A DNA stretch of 64,000 nucleotides from Lycium barbarum. Lineage: Eukaryota > Streptophyta > Magnoliopsida > Solanales > Solanaceae. Location of the stretch: assembly GCF_019175385.1 (NCBI RefSeq), contig NC_083342.1, positions 116,250,376 through 116,314,375 of the forward strand, written 5' to 3'. The first letter of the stretch is position 1, and every line of letters begins with the position of its first letter. A program made the position numbers and the translations under genes. Below the pieces are notes generated by a model. The model saw only the letters and a list, made by a program, of their open reading frames with translations, was not told where the DNA came from and searched no databases. Positions 12,001 through 20,764 of the stretch are shown here, in pieces.

Positions 12001-14779
12001 TGGATCTCATCAGAACTCCGAAGTTAAGCGTGCTTGGGCGAGAGTAGTACTAGGATGGGTGACCCCCAGGAAGTCCTCGTGTTGCATCCCTCCTTTAACT
12101 TGATCAAAACTGAGTTAATTCACTTAAGCTCTTGGAAATACTGATGTGTTTAGTCGGGGCTCAAAGAGACTCGGACACCCGGTGCTAGTCAAAAAAAAAA
12201 TACTGATGTGTTTAGAAAGCAAAGTCTTCTGATGATTATCAGATTAGCTATCAGTTCCGTACTTCTTAAAAGGGTAAATTGGTGAGCGTTTGTTAATCTA
12301 TCATGTATCAATTTCTTTGTGGGAATAATTGGAACTAATTGTGGCTGAACTCTTTAATCAGACAACTTCTATTATTGTGATTTAAAATATAAAGAGTAAG
12401 AATACTTGAGTAGAGCCCTAGGGAGGTCAGATATCCTCAAAATTGAACTATCAAAGTTTTGGTTATACGAGAATGTTGTACTACCATAATTCGGAGTGCA
12501 TACTATCTTGGGGTAGTTTGAATTGCTTGTTACTGTTTTTATGACTGACGCATAGTCCTTTCTTCAGGAATTTAGGCGTATTAAAGGAAATATAAGCTCA
12601 ATGAGGGAACATGCTGAACTTCTCAGTTCTGTGAGAGATGATATCAGTGAGTATAAGGTAAGAAAACCTCATTGTTGAAATTCTTTTCTAAATGTTATAG
12701 TTTCAATTGCCTCTTAAGCTTTTTTTTTTTTGTATCTATTTAGGCATCAGGGAGTTCCCCCAAAATGCAAATACTGAGGGAGAGAGCTGCTATACATGGA
12801 AGCATATCTCATGTAAGATTAAGTGCTCTTTTTAACTTTCACAGACATCATTTTCTTTGTACAGAGTTTGCTCCCTTTTGTCCTCTATGATGGTCTTGGT
12901 ATGGAGTATTGTAGTGACAACTAAACCTTAAAGACATCCTTGCAAACAATGTTATTTAAGGTGAAATGCAAAAACAATCCCTGAAGAAGCGAAAAAAAAG
13001 GGTGTGCTTTAGTGAAGAAATTCGCAATTGAAGGAAGGATGAAAATATGTATGTAATTCAAGAATTAACTATTGACCATAACAACCATTATATAGTCAAA
13101 AAGATTGGAAAGATTATAATCAGATGAAATATTATTGCTTGGCGTTGCTCTCTTCGAGACATTTCACATGGACGATTAGGCACACGTCTTAACGCTTTGG
13201 TGCCTGCATTGAAGCGCCGGTTAAGTGAGGTGAAGCGCACAACCTATCTGGAAGCATTGTTGTCTTCGGCCACTAGTTAAAATGTATTGCTGATTTTCAC
13301 TTTTGGCTTATGTTGTTTTATAATGTGGTCAAAGATAGTGTTGATATTCACTGATCATGGATCCCCGAGGAGATGACTGAGTGGTCGAGACATAGGAGCG
13401 ACAATTTGGAAATTCCTGGTTCAAATCGCAGCTACAACAATCAGTGTGAGCCTAGCTGTTCCAGTCTTGTTGGGTAGGTTTATCTAGCAATACTGTGCTT
13501 CTGGGCCTCAGTGGGCTGCCTGGTGCATTAGGTGAAGTGCCTAGAAGTGGCGAAGACCTGATCACCACCACCATAAAGAAAGATTCATTCATAGTGGAAT
13601 GAAAGCCTTGTCGGTTTTACGTGGTAGGAGTTGTCACTTGAGAGCCAGGGGAGAGTCTTGTGTCTTGGAGTTAAATATATGGGATCTAAATTATATGGAG
13701 CTCATCAATCTAAACACATGATGAGAGCTGGTCATTGGTGGTTTAATATGGGTTTCCTCAGAGCTTCTAGGGGTCGCCTATATGCTCTTTCAGCATAACT
13801 ACCGAATCCAGAATTTACCGCTAATAGATTAATTTATTTGGGGGAATGTAAGGCCCAGTTGACACTAACATTGACCTGGTGCAATACCCTTTCTCTCTTT
13901 ACTTTTCCGATACTATGTATACTGGGCAGAATTAGGTGCCAAAAACTATGTGCTTGTCACCTTTTGTGCTGCATTTTATAGAATGTAGCACGGCTGCTGG
14001 TAGGGTCTAAATCAAGATACGTGTTTTAGCAAACTTTGCCGCTTATCTTTTTATTAGAATCTATAATGACTGGATATGCCAGTCACATAGCATTTACTGG
14101 ATTATAGATGGGCTAGTAACTAAACTATGGTTACATCATAAGATTATCTGGCTATGGGAGTGTGACAGCCATTCTGCCCCATATACGATCTAGGTTCCTT
14201 GTTTAGGAATGCTGAATCGTTCCCCCTCGACAGTTGCTCCTTGTCTTTTGAATCTGCTCTTCCATGATGCTTAAGAGCTTTTCCCTGAATCTAGACCCAT
14301 GCCAACCCTCATAAAACTGTTCGATCATACTGATTAACGACAGTCATGATTCATGACTGACTGAATATGAAACAAAAGCTAGGACATCTTTTTTCATGAG
14401 AAGCTAGGACACATTTAGCCAGAAAAGTCTTAACACTTCCTCTAATCATGTTGATCCTTCCTTGCAGATTGATGACGTGATTAACCAAGCACAAACAACT
14501 AGGGCTGCCTTGGGTTCTCAAAGGGCTTTATTTGGTGATGTTCAAGGAAAAGTGAAACAATTGGGCGACAAGTTTCCTATCATCCGTGGGCTAATTGGTA
14601 CTACTATTTTGGGACCATTTCAGCTACCAAAATGTCTTAGTTTAAAGTATCTCTTGCTGACGTCATTGCTGATCAATGCAGGTTCAATCAGAAGGAAGAA
14701 ATCAAGGGATACACTCATTCTAGCTGCAGTCATCGCAGCTTGCACTTTGTTTCTTATTATCTATTGGCTCTCGAAGTAA
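6053..14779 (+). CDS. GOS12: Golgi Qb-SNARE, GOS12-type (Golgi SNAP receptor complex member 1), six exons
   Basis: Exons: 6053-6173, 10976-11172, 12568-12657, 12744-12812, 14468-14597, 14682-14779. Together they are 705 nt, a 234-aa protein. All introns are GT-AG and the phases join without a break. The product begins MEILQESGWEELRKEARKIE and ends in the C-terminal anchor LFLIIYWLSK. It has an N-terminal helical domain (about 1-135), a SNARE motif (about 155-205; a glutamine at 177 or 185 is the zero-layer candidate), a basic RRKKSRD stop-transfer flank (206-212) and one membrane anchor (about 213-231). By family knowledge it is a tail-anchored Q-SNARE for vesicle fusion at and within the Golgi. 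Length matches the Arabidopsis GOS12 protein as I recall it (about 239 aa). Every exon looks intact. Intron 1 is 4.8 kb and is full of transposon debris, but no splice site is disturbed. Confidence 0.95.
6190..6720 (+). repeat. Imperfect ~206-bp tandem duplication in GOS12 intron 1
   Basis: Phrases such as GAAGGTGCTA, TTTTGATGGCTAATTTT and GAGAAATTGGTCAAGTTTCT recur with a spacing of about 206 bases (for example 6275 and 6481). Shorter TGGGTTTTGGTT units are scattered between. It is T/G-rich and starts right after the first donor site, so it expands the 5' part of the intron. Confidence 0.7.
7180..7740 (-). pseudogene. LINE (non-LTR retrotransposon) ORF2 C-terminal remnant
   Basis: On the minus strand, broken frames contain phrases typical of the region after plant LINE reverse transcriptase: WQDKWLEN near 7460-7485 and a NWDLHFRRNL-like block near 7365-7395. 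Frames are interrupted by stops. No endonuclease or catalytic reverse-transcriptase motif is present, so this is a short internal piece. It lies antisense inside GOS12 intron 1. Confidence 0.5.
7918..8174. mobile_element. Stowaway-type MITE (Tc1/Mariner)
   Basis: The ends are CTCCCTCCGTCCCA on the left and TGGGACAAAGGGAT on the right, forming an imperfect terminal inverted repeat. It is flanked by TA on both sides (7916-7917 and 8175-8176), the standard Stowaway target. The 257-bp size and A/T-rich interior fit. Located in GOS12 intron 1. Confidence 0.85.
9099..10010 (-). mobile_element. Solo LTR in GOS12 intron 1
   Basis: The block starts TGATAAG and ends GCTATCA, so both ends carry TGATA/TATCA. 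It is flanked by the 5-bp direct repeat CCTTG (9094-9098 and 10011-10015). Read on the minus strand, it has a TATA-like CCCCTATATATAGGGG (around 9520-9535) followed by a leader-like segment, as in an LTR with U3-R-U5 order. No internal retrotransposon domains remain, so it is a solo LTR. The family is not identified. Confidence 0.8.
9627..9688 (+). repeat. 31-bp perfect tandem duplication inside the solo LTR
   Basis: Two identical copies of a 31-base unit beginning AGTAAAACCTTTCC stand head to tail (9627-9657 and 9658-9688), followed by the first few bases of a third (AGTAA). The identity suggests a recent slippage event within an older element. Confidence 0.9.
11425..11551 (-). mobile_element. 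TS-type SINE, 3' portion
   Basis: On the minus strand the sequence reads through GAGCCCGGGGGTCTATTGGA, CTCTACC and a GTCTGCATATACTCTACC segment, ending in a (TTG)n tail (CAA repeats at 11425-11440 on the plus strand). This arrangement and tail match the TS SINE family described from tobacco. The 5' tRNA-like head is not evident. It sits in GOS12 intron 2. Confidence 0.75.
11973..12107 (+). pseudogene. Retroposed 5S rRNA copy with target-site duplication
   Basis: Bases 11973-12090 align over their full length with plant 5S rRNA. Landmarks are CATACCAGCACTAA near the start, AAGTTAAGCGTGCTTGGGCG and AGTAGTACTAGGATGGGTGA in the internal promoter region, and GTTGCATCCC at the end. It starts exactly at the first base of mature 5S and continues for 17 bases beyond the end (TCCTTTAACTTGATCAAA), like a read-through transcript. 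The unit is flanked by a perfect 13-bp direct repeat AACTGAGTTAATT (11960-11972 and 12108-12120). It differs from the usual 5S sequence at a few sites. It is probably a reverse-transcribed pseudogene inside GOS12 intron 2, not a working 5S array. Confidence 0.88.
12154..12200 (+). mobile_element. Very short 5'-truncated SINE-like insertion
   Basis: A 37-base body (TCGGGGCTCAAAGAG ... GGTGCTAGTC) with a tail of ten A is bounded by a perfect 15-bp direct repeat TACTGATGTGTTTAG (12139-12153 and 12201-12215). The last bases resemble the 3' end of nightshade SINEs (a ...CACCGGTGC...A-tail form). The structure is that of a LINE-driven insertion aborted early. Confidence 0.8.
13366..13580 (+). mobile_element. 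tRNA-Ser-like SINE in GOS12 intron 4
   Basis: An A-box-like GATGACTGAGTGGTCGAGA and, about 45 bases later, a B-box-like GGTTCAAATCG have the spacing of a tRNA head. The first half resembles tRNA-Ser. The body that follows (GTGAGCCTAGCTGTTCC, CTTCTGGGCCTCAGTGGG, CTAGAAGTGGCGAAGACC) is not tRNA. No clear TSD was identified, so the 3' end is approximate. Confidence 0.65.
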
Positions 14780-15751
14780 TAGGTATATTTGTTGATACAA
14801 GAAAATCCAGAAGATAATGTTTTCAAAGGAATTTTGCACTTGTAGTCGCTGCCATTCCCTGAAAAAAGTGATAATCTTGAGTTCATTACTATAAAATCTT
14901 TCTGTTTACTTCTGACTTGCTTTAAGGCAATATTATTTATGTTCGATGGACAAATCCACATTCAGTTGGTAACTACTAGCTCTGCTGCTCTTCAGCAACT
15001 TATTAGAGGAAACAAATGAACTGGTGAACTTAAAAAGACATAAAGAACGTCCACCAACTGACAAGGATAGAAGATTATAAGGCTTCTTGCTGCTCTACCA
15101 AGGCTACGATACGAATCCTGCTTACTTTTGTAGCAAATCTTTGAAGCTTGTAGTAAGAATAACACCAAGTCACATGGTAATTAAGGGGATTATTGTATAG
15201 GACTATTTAACCTTAGGTTGAATTTTAACTATGGTGGTTGAATTTTGGTGTCCGAAGTGATCTGTTAGATTTCTAACTGTATCCGTTACGTACTGCTGGA
15301 TCTATGTCCTCTACTTCCCGTATGCCACTGCATTGGAGATGACTGATATATGCATCGAGTGGCGCTGACCAAAACTCAAATTTTTCATGATGATTTGGTA
15401 CTTACCAGAAAATGGATGGATCCTAACTGAAACTGATGGAGCATCAAGGGGCAATGGATAGGGATGAAATGCTTAATGACATCTGGTGTTTATACCAAGT
15501 CAAGCAGATTAACCTTAAGAGTCACAAATTAAATTGAGAATGTATATCATATCATTTAATCTTGGTTAAATGATAAAACGTACATGTAAGACACTGGGTG
15601 CAGGTCGTGGAGTGCCTCATACACCTGCTTATCGCGTTAGGCTACCACATTCTTCTAAGCTCATATTTTGTACATGAGTTATTCGACTAACACATGATTT
15701 AATTTTATGCTATCTCTCGTTTGACCAAATTCCCACTTAGATGTGCAACAA
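14780..15751. other. GOS12 3' UTR and spacer
   Basis: The first 200 or so bases after the TAA presumably form the 3' UTR. AATAAA-like signals are weak. The remainder has no recognised gene or repeat boundary. Confidence 0.4.
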
Positions 15752-17559
15752 TCTATATATATAATATAAAGCTAGGCATAGACAAGGTGATGTGGCACCT
15801 CTCTATGGCCTAGAAACACAATTATCTTTGCTCTTTTTTTTTTTTTTTTTTTTTTTTCCATTTTTTCCATTTTTTCCTATATTAAAAAAATCTAAGACAC
15901 TCATTTAACTCTCTTAATTATGTTAAATGTGCTATATGAATTAGTCAGTTATGTATTTCAATTTACAAGCATTGATAGAAAACAACAAAATCATAACAGC
16001 CGATTGAAGATGATGGGCACAGTAAATTCAATTACTATAAATTCTGCTGATTTTCCATGTAGCTGTCAACATTCAGCTGTATGCAACTATTTTGTACGTT
16101 ATAGTTCTGCCATTTTCTTTTTTAAATGTGTTATACTGGAGTTTTTGTTGATGTTCCTCATGGCTTAAAATTGTCTTTTTTTAATTTTTTATTTTTACAC
16201 AAGGGCAAAGAAACCGATGGAAAAAGGTAATTTATACAATTCATGTTTTATTATATAGTTCTGCTAATTATACTTGCTATGTTCTTATTTGCATAGTGAT
16301 ATATTGAAGTTTTTGTTGATCTACTCTTTTCTTGAGACTTAAAATTGTCTTTCTGTAATTCTTTATTACGACACAAGAGCAAAAGAAACCAATGAAAAAA
16401 GATAATTCATACCATTCACGTTGGACGGCAGGCTTTCAAGATTTGTTGGTTCATTTTCATGATTTTTTTGTTTGGGTTCAAAGTTCATTTTCATGATGAT
16501 TCCAATTATTATAGATTTTTTGCAACATAATATGTTACGATTTTAACCAATTTTATACTGTAACATCCCGTAAATCCGAGTTAGGTGTCAATGTGAAATA
16601 ATTGGGGTTTAGATGTCCTTTTAACCTTTTGGATCTCTTGGAATGGATAATGGTGTTAAATAATCTTTTCGGGGTCAAATGAGATAAGGAAGTTCCTTAG
16701 AAATCCTGAAATTCGTCTACGTCTGAGACAGTTTCAGTTATTCCCAGTTTTCGAGTATGTTTGTTGGGAATTTGGGAAAACTCAAAACATGAAAATTGTA
16801 GGTATTCGAAATACCTTTCCAATCATATATTATGGAGGTCAAACAAAGGTCTGTACGAAAAGTTATGACCGATTTACTGAAGCTGTATAAAATGGAAATC
16901 CCGATTCTTGTAGGATTAGGTTTTAAAGCCCAAGCCTTTATAATAACCTATAAATACAACCCAAAAACGTCCAAGGAGAGGATTTTTCCACCAGAGCCAT
17001 ATATCATCTCTCTAAGGTGAGTTTTTACTCAAATCCCTGAGTTAATTACCTTAACAAATCACTAGATTAACACCAAATCATTACATGAAATCGTTAGATT
17101 GTGAAAACTTCATTCAAGGTCAAATATGGGATGAAGCTTTGGGATTTCTTCAAAAAGGTAACACCCTCACACTTTTATGGGTATATGGAATTATTATTAT
17201 GTTTTAGACATGGAATAGTTGGTAGAATCATGAAATAGGATTGATTTAGATGCACTTTATTACAAACAAAATCCTAGTATTTTTGTTGTAGAATTTCCTC
17301 CGACCAGCCATATTAAATTGACGTTTTCCGCTTATCTAACCGTTGGATCGAGCCCAAATTTTTACTGAGTGGTCCCAACATATAGGTCTTAAATGTGAAC
17401 GGTGAGATCGGATTTCAAGGTCTGTAGCTGTGCGTTTCCAGCTATGAACAGTAGCTGCGATTTTGGTGAATATCTATAGTTTATTGGTCATACAAACCTC
17501 AATTAGATATAGAATGATTCTTTGAAGCATGGAGCTTACGTTTGGGATATTTTAACGGG

Positions 17560-17925
17560 ATTTAAGGTATGTCTCTTTTGAACATACTCTTTCTATCGGT
17601 TTTTACGAACTCTTTGGTTGTGATTTGTATGTCTCTTTAAAAATAAAATCCTTTTTGAATATAAAGGTAATTTATATGTCTCTTTTGAAAATCCTTTTTG
17701 ACTATGAAGGTGATTTGTATGTCTCTCTTTTAAAAACCTTATTATGGATATATGTCTTTTTCTCGAAAGTTCTTTATTGAATAAAAAGGGTGAACTTCTC
17801 ATACAAAACCCTAGTGTATGGCTCTTTTAAAATTCTTTTTTTTTTTAATATAAAGGTAATTTGTATGTCTCTTTTAAAAATCCTTTTTGATTATGAAGGT
17901 GATTTGTATGTCTATATTCTAAAAA
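17560..17925 (+). repeat. Degenerate TTTGTATGTCTCTTTT repeat in the 3-kb LTR
   Basis: About seven imperfect copies of a unit built on TATGTCTCTTTTAAAAATCC plus TTTTGANTATGAAGGTGATT. Copies are tens of bases apart and vary in length. This looks like an old expansion within the LTR. Confidence 0.65.
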
Positions 17926-18393
17926 TCATCTTTTCAACTATGTCTACTCGTGAAGTACGCTTATATTGTGAAAGCATGAATTGTATTTGAGAATCCTTCC
18001 TTGATTGTTTGTATAAGTTATAACTCTTGTTTGGTGGAATTTATTCTGGGATTAAAGATGATTTCTTTTAGACAAGGTCATGCGTGTGTAGGGTCAAGCT
18101 CGCATCGAACCTTATACAAACTATACTACTTTGTGAAACTCGTTTTTGCCATTATTGGATGATTAAACTTATTTTTCTAAAGGTTGGACCTTAAACTTGT
18201 TTTGTTGTTGAATGAGTTTCTTGAACTTGAAATTGAATAAGAGATTTGAATAAGATTCTATATCGGTTATGACTTGAAATGCCTCCATTTTGAGATGATG
18301 ACTTGAGAAGTGAGATTCGGCTCTAAGCCATGATTGATGATTCAGTAATATGCCATGATTTGTATTTTGTTGGTGTTTGGGCCTGTATGGGCA

Positions 18394-18805
18394 AGCTGTG
18401 CTAATCCAGAGGACGATTAGCCGTTATGGATCCTAACGTATCGATACGAGTATTGTTGTGTCAGTCCAGAGGACGATTGACCTCCGTTACTTCCTAGACC
18501 GGAGTATCTATGGCTGTGCTAGTCCAGAGGACGATTAGCCTCCGTTACTTCCTAGACCGGAGTATCTATGGCTGTGCTAGTCCAGAGGACGATTAGCCTC
18601 CGTTGCTTCCTAGCGCGGAGTATCTATTGATGTGCTAGTCCAGAGGACGATTAGCCTCTGTATCTTCCTAGACCGGAGTATCTATGGCTGTGCTAGTCCA
18701 GAGGACGATTAGCCTCTGTTGCTTCCAAGGCTGGAGTATCTATTGCTGTGCTAGTCCAGAGGACGATTAGCCTCCGCAGTTTCCTAACCCGGAGTATCGA
18801 TTGAT
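18394..18805 (+). repeat. 58-bp tandem repeat array (7 copies) in the 3-kb LTR
   Basis: The core GTGCTAGTCCAGAGGACGAT recurs at 18398, 18458, 18516, 18574, 18632, 18690 and 18748. The spacing is 58 bases, except 60 between the first two. Each unit also carries TTCCTAGACCGGAGTATCTA-like sequence. Central copies are the most alike and the outer ones diverge, a pattern expected of unequal exchange. Confidence 0.95.
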
Positions 18806-20579
18806 TGATCTACCTGTGAGTGGCTTGTTTCATATCTTGTTGCCTGTGAGTGGCTTATGGTGATTTGAATTCGTCAGTGAAATACTTGGCTTGGTAAATG
18901 GTAAGGAGTTAAGTTAATGTGTCTATCATTGTTGGGTTCTTTGATGACTCTTTAATGTTGCTGACTCACTTTATTCCTGGGTTTGAACTGTTATTTTCAT
19001 TGATATCATTTTATTGATTTTATTCACTATATCTTGTTTTGTTAACTATTGCCCCTTAGACACTCACTGAGTACCCAATACTCAGGCATACCATTATTGT
19101 TTTTGATGGTATGTTAGGTATCATTGAGGAGCAGGTTCGTGATACGCCTACGACTTAAGAGAACTTGCTGCTTTCGAGACTATTCGGTAAGCCCACATGA
19201 TTGTTCGTGGGGCACCATTCTATCTTTACTTTTCGTCTTTTAGTTTCGGGTTGCGTCCCGATGATTTAGACATTGCTCATTATCTTAGAAGCTCCATAGT
19301 ATACGTTCTTGTGGGTAGTTATTGAGTTATTGATTAACTCTCGGGCACGTTATTACGCTTGACTAAGGATTTGGTGAATAAAGACTTCCGTTGATTTAAT
19401 TTATATATTCATGATTTGTTACATTTACTTTATAAACTGTTGGAGGCGAATGTTGAACCTGGCGGGTTCAAGTGTTATTGTTGTATTGTTTAGGTTCTTC
19501 CGATGTTCATGACGTCGGATGCCGGTCACGTCTAGGGTGGGTTTTGGGGCGTGACATATACATGCATGCAGGGGGTCGTTGGGGATATGCCTATGGCTAT
19601 ACTAGAAAGATTGACCAAATGGTACTATCCGGTCAAAAAGGAAAATGCAAAATGTTCTTAGAAATAACTTAGTTGTAGTAAGTTCATTCTTTTCTACCAG
19701 TTATTTCAAATTTTCATCGAGCATTGTCTTATTTAAGGTTGTGCAACTTTGCTTTCAAGTATAGATTATTCTAACTTTTGATGTTATTAAAATATGTATT
19801 GTGTTTATGTTTATGATCGCTTAGTCTTCGCTTCACTTCTAAATAAATAGCAATTTTCCTATAAAATTTAATGAGGTTTTATATTTTGTTACCTTTATGT
19901 TTGAAGTGATACTATTTTTTAATATTGGGTATTAAAAAAATTAGTTCGTAAACTCAATGCGGATTTTTAGACCACACAAATCGTGGGCACATTCACTAGT
20001 ATATATATCAGAGCGAGGTGTAAACTATTTGAAGCTAGAACTGGAATGACAGGTGTAACATTAGAAATCTCTTCATCATTAATTAGAGTTTTTTTTTTCT
20101 TTTTTCTTTTTTAAGAACTCCAAATATGGAGAATCTCGTGTTTTACATTTCAACCCCTTTAATTAATAGGCTTATCCACCACAAATCGGAATTAGTTAGA
20201 CAACTGGATTTCTGGATGGTTATATTGAACCATAAAATTTTACTACTTTTACTTATTGTATTTATACGTTTCATGTGCATTTGTCTGATGGTGATAGAGG
20301 AGAATCATAAACAGATATTAAGTTATCCTAATCGGGTCTCAATTACTACAAATTCATAAAATCGCCTAAATTTACAAGTAGATGACCATCTAACATCAAA
20401 GATAGAACAAGCACGATTGAAAATAAGTTCAAACAGTTTTTCTGTGTAAGAATTTAGTACTCGTGTGGGGTAAACAGTGGTTCATTAAATATACGAGGGG
20501 TTGCCTACTCACATGCAGTGAAAAGAGGAAACAGACAATTATAGCACATAGAAAGCCAAATCGCTGCACACTTCTCAGT

Positions 20580-20756
20580 AAGAGGCGGAGTCAGGATTCG
20601 AAGCTTGTCGGTTCGGGATTCTAATTCTTTAAAGTTACTGGGTTCTTAATTAATAATTTGTACATATTTGACAAAATTTTTAATAAAAATATATGATTCG
20701 GACAAAAGCTACTGGGTTTTGCCGAACCCACAACCGAAGGGCTGGCTCCGCCCCTG
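20580..20756. mobile_element. Short hAT-type MITE
   Basis: Inverted ends AGAGGCGGAGTCAGGAT and GGCTGGCTCCGCCCCTG, 177 bp. Flanked by the perfect 8-bp duplication TTCTCAGT (20572-20579 and 20757-20764), the hAT target size. Shares its ends with the elements at 33524 and 37983. Confidence 0.85.
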
Positions 20757-20764
20757 TTCTCAGT

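Larger units (their letters stand above)
16559..19556 (+). mobile_element. 3-kb solo LTR (probable Ty3/gypsy) inside the Helitron
   Basis: Starts TGTAACATCCCG and ends GGGGCGTGACA, with TG...CA termini. It is flanked by the perfect 5-bp duplication TATAC (16554-16558 and 19557-19561). No gag or pol coding is present. Both ends and an internal block (TATTATGGAGGTCAAACA, AAAAGTTATG) are shared with the LTR at 26305-28330, so the two belong to one superfamily. Gypsy membership is inferred from the large size and remembered end sequences. Confidence 0.85.
15752..19999 (+). mobile_element. Non-autonomous Helitron, interrupted by a solo LTR
   Basis: The left end is TCTATATATATAATATAAAGCT, preceded by A. 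The right end is CTAG followed by T, the A|TC...CTAG|T insertion signature. Just before the right end is a small hairpin (CCAC 19972-19975 with GTGG 19983-19986) about ten bases from CTAG, as Helitrons require. The opening AAGCTAGGCATAGACAAGGT phrase is typical of plant Helitron 5' ends. The interior has no Rep/helicase coding. Removing the nested LTR leaves about 1.25 kb. Two imperfect copies of an approximately 180-base segment occur at 16120-16410. Confidence 0.75.

Noticed and set aside
11973..12090. Functional 5S rRNA gene or Cassandra LTR
   Set aside because: A single copy with TSDs at its own ends and without LTR sequence on either side. A retropseudogene fits better.
13366..13440. Possible tRNA-Ser gene
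   Set aside because: A and B boxes are present, but the cloverleaf cannot be completed and the sequence continues into a SINE body.
18394..18805. CRISPR-like array
   Set aside because: Units are contiguous 58-bp tandem repeats with no unique spacers, and the host is a plant.
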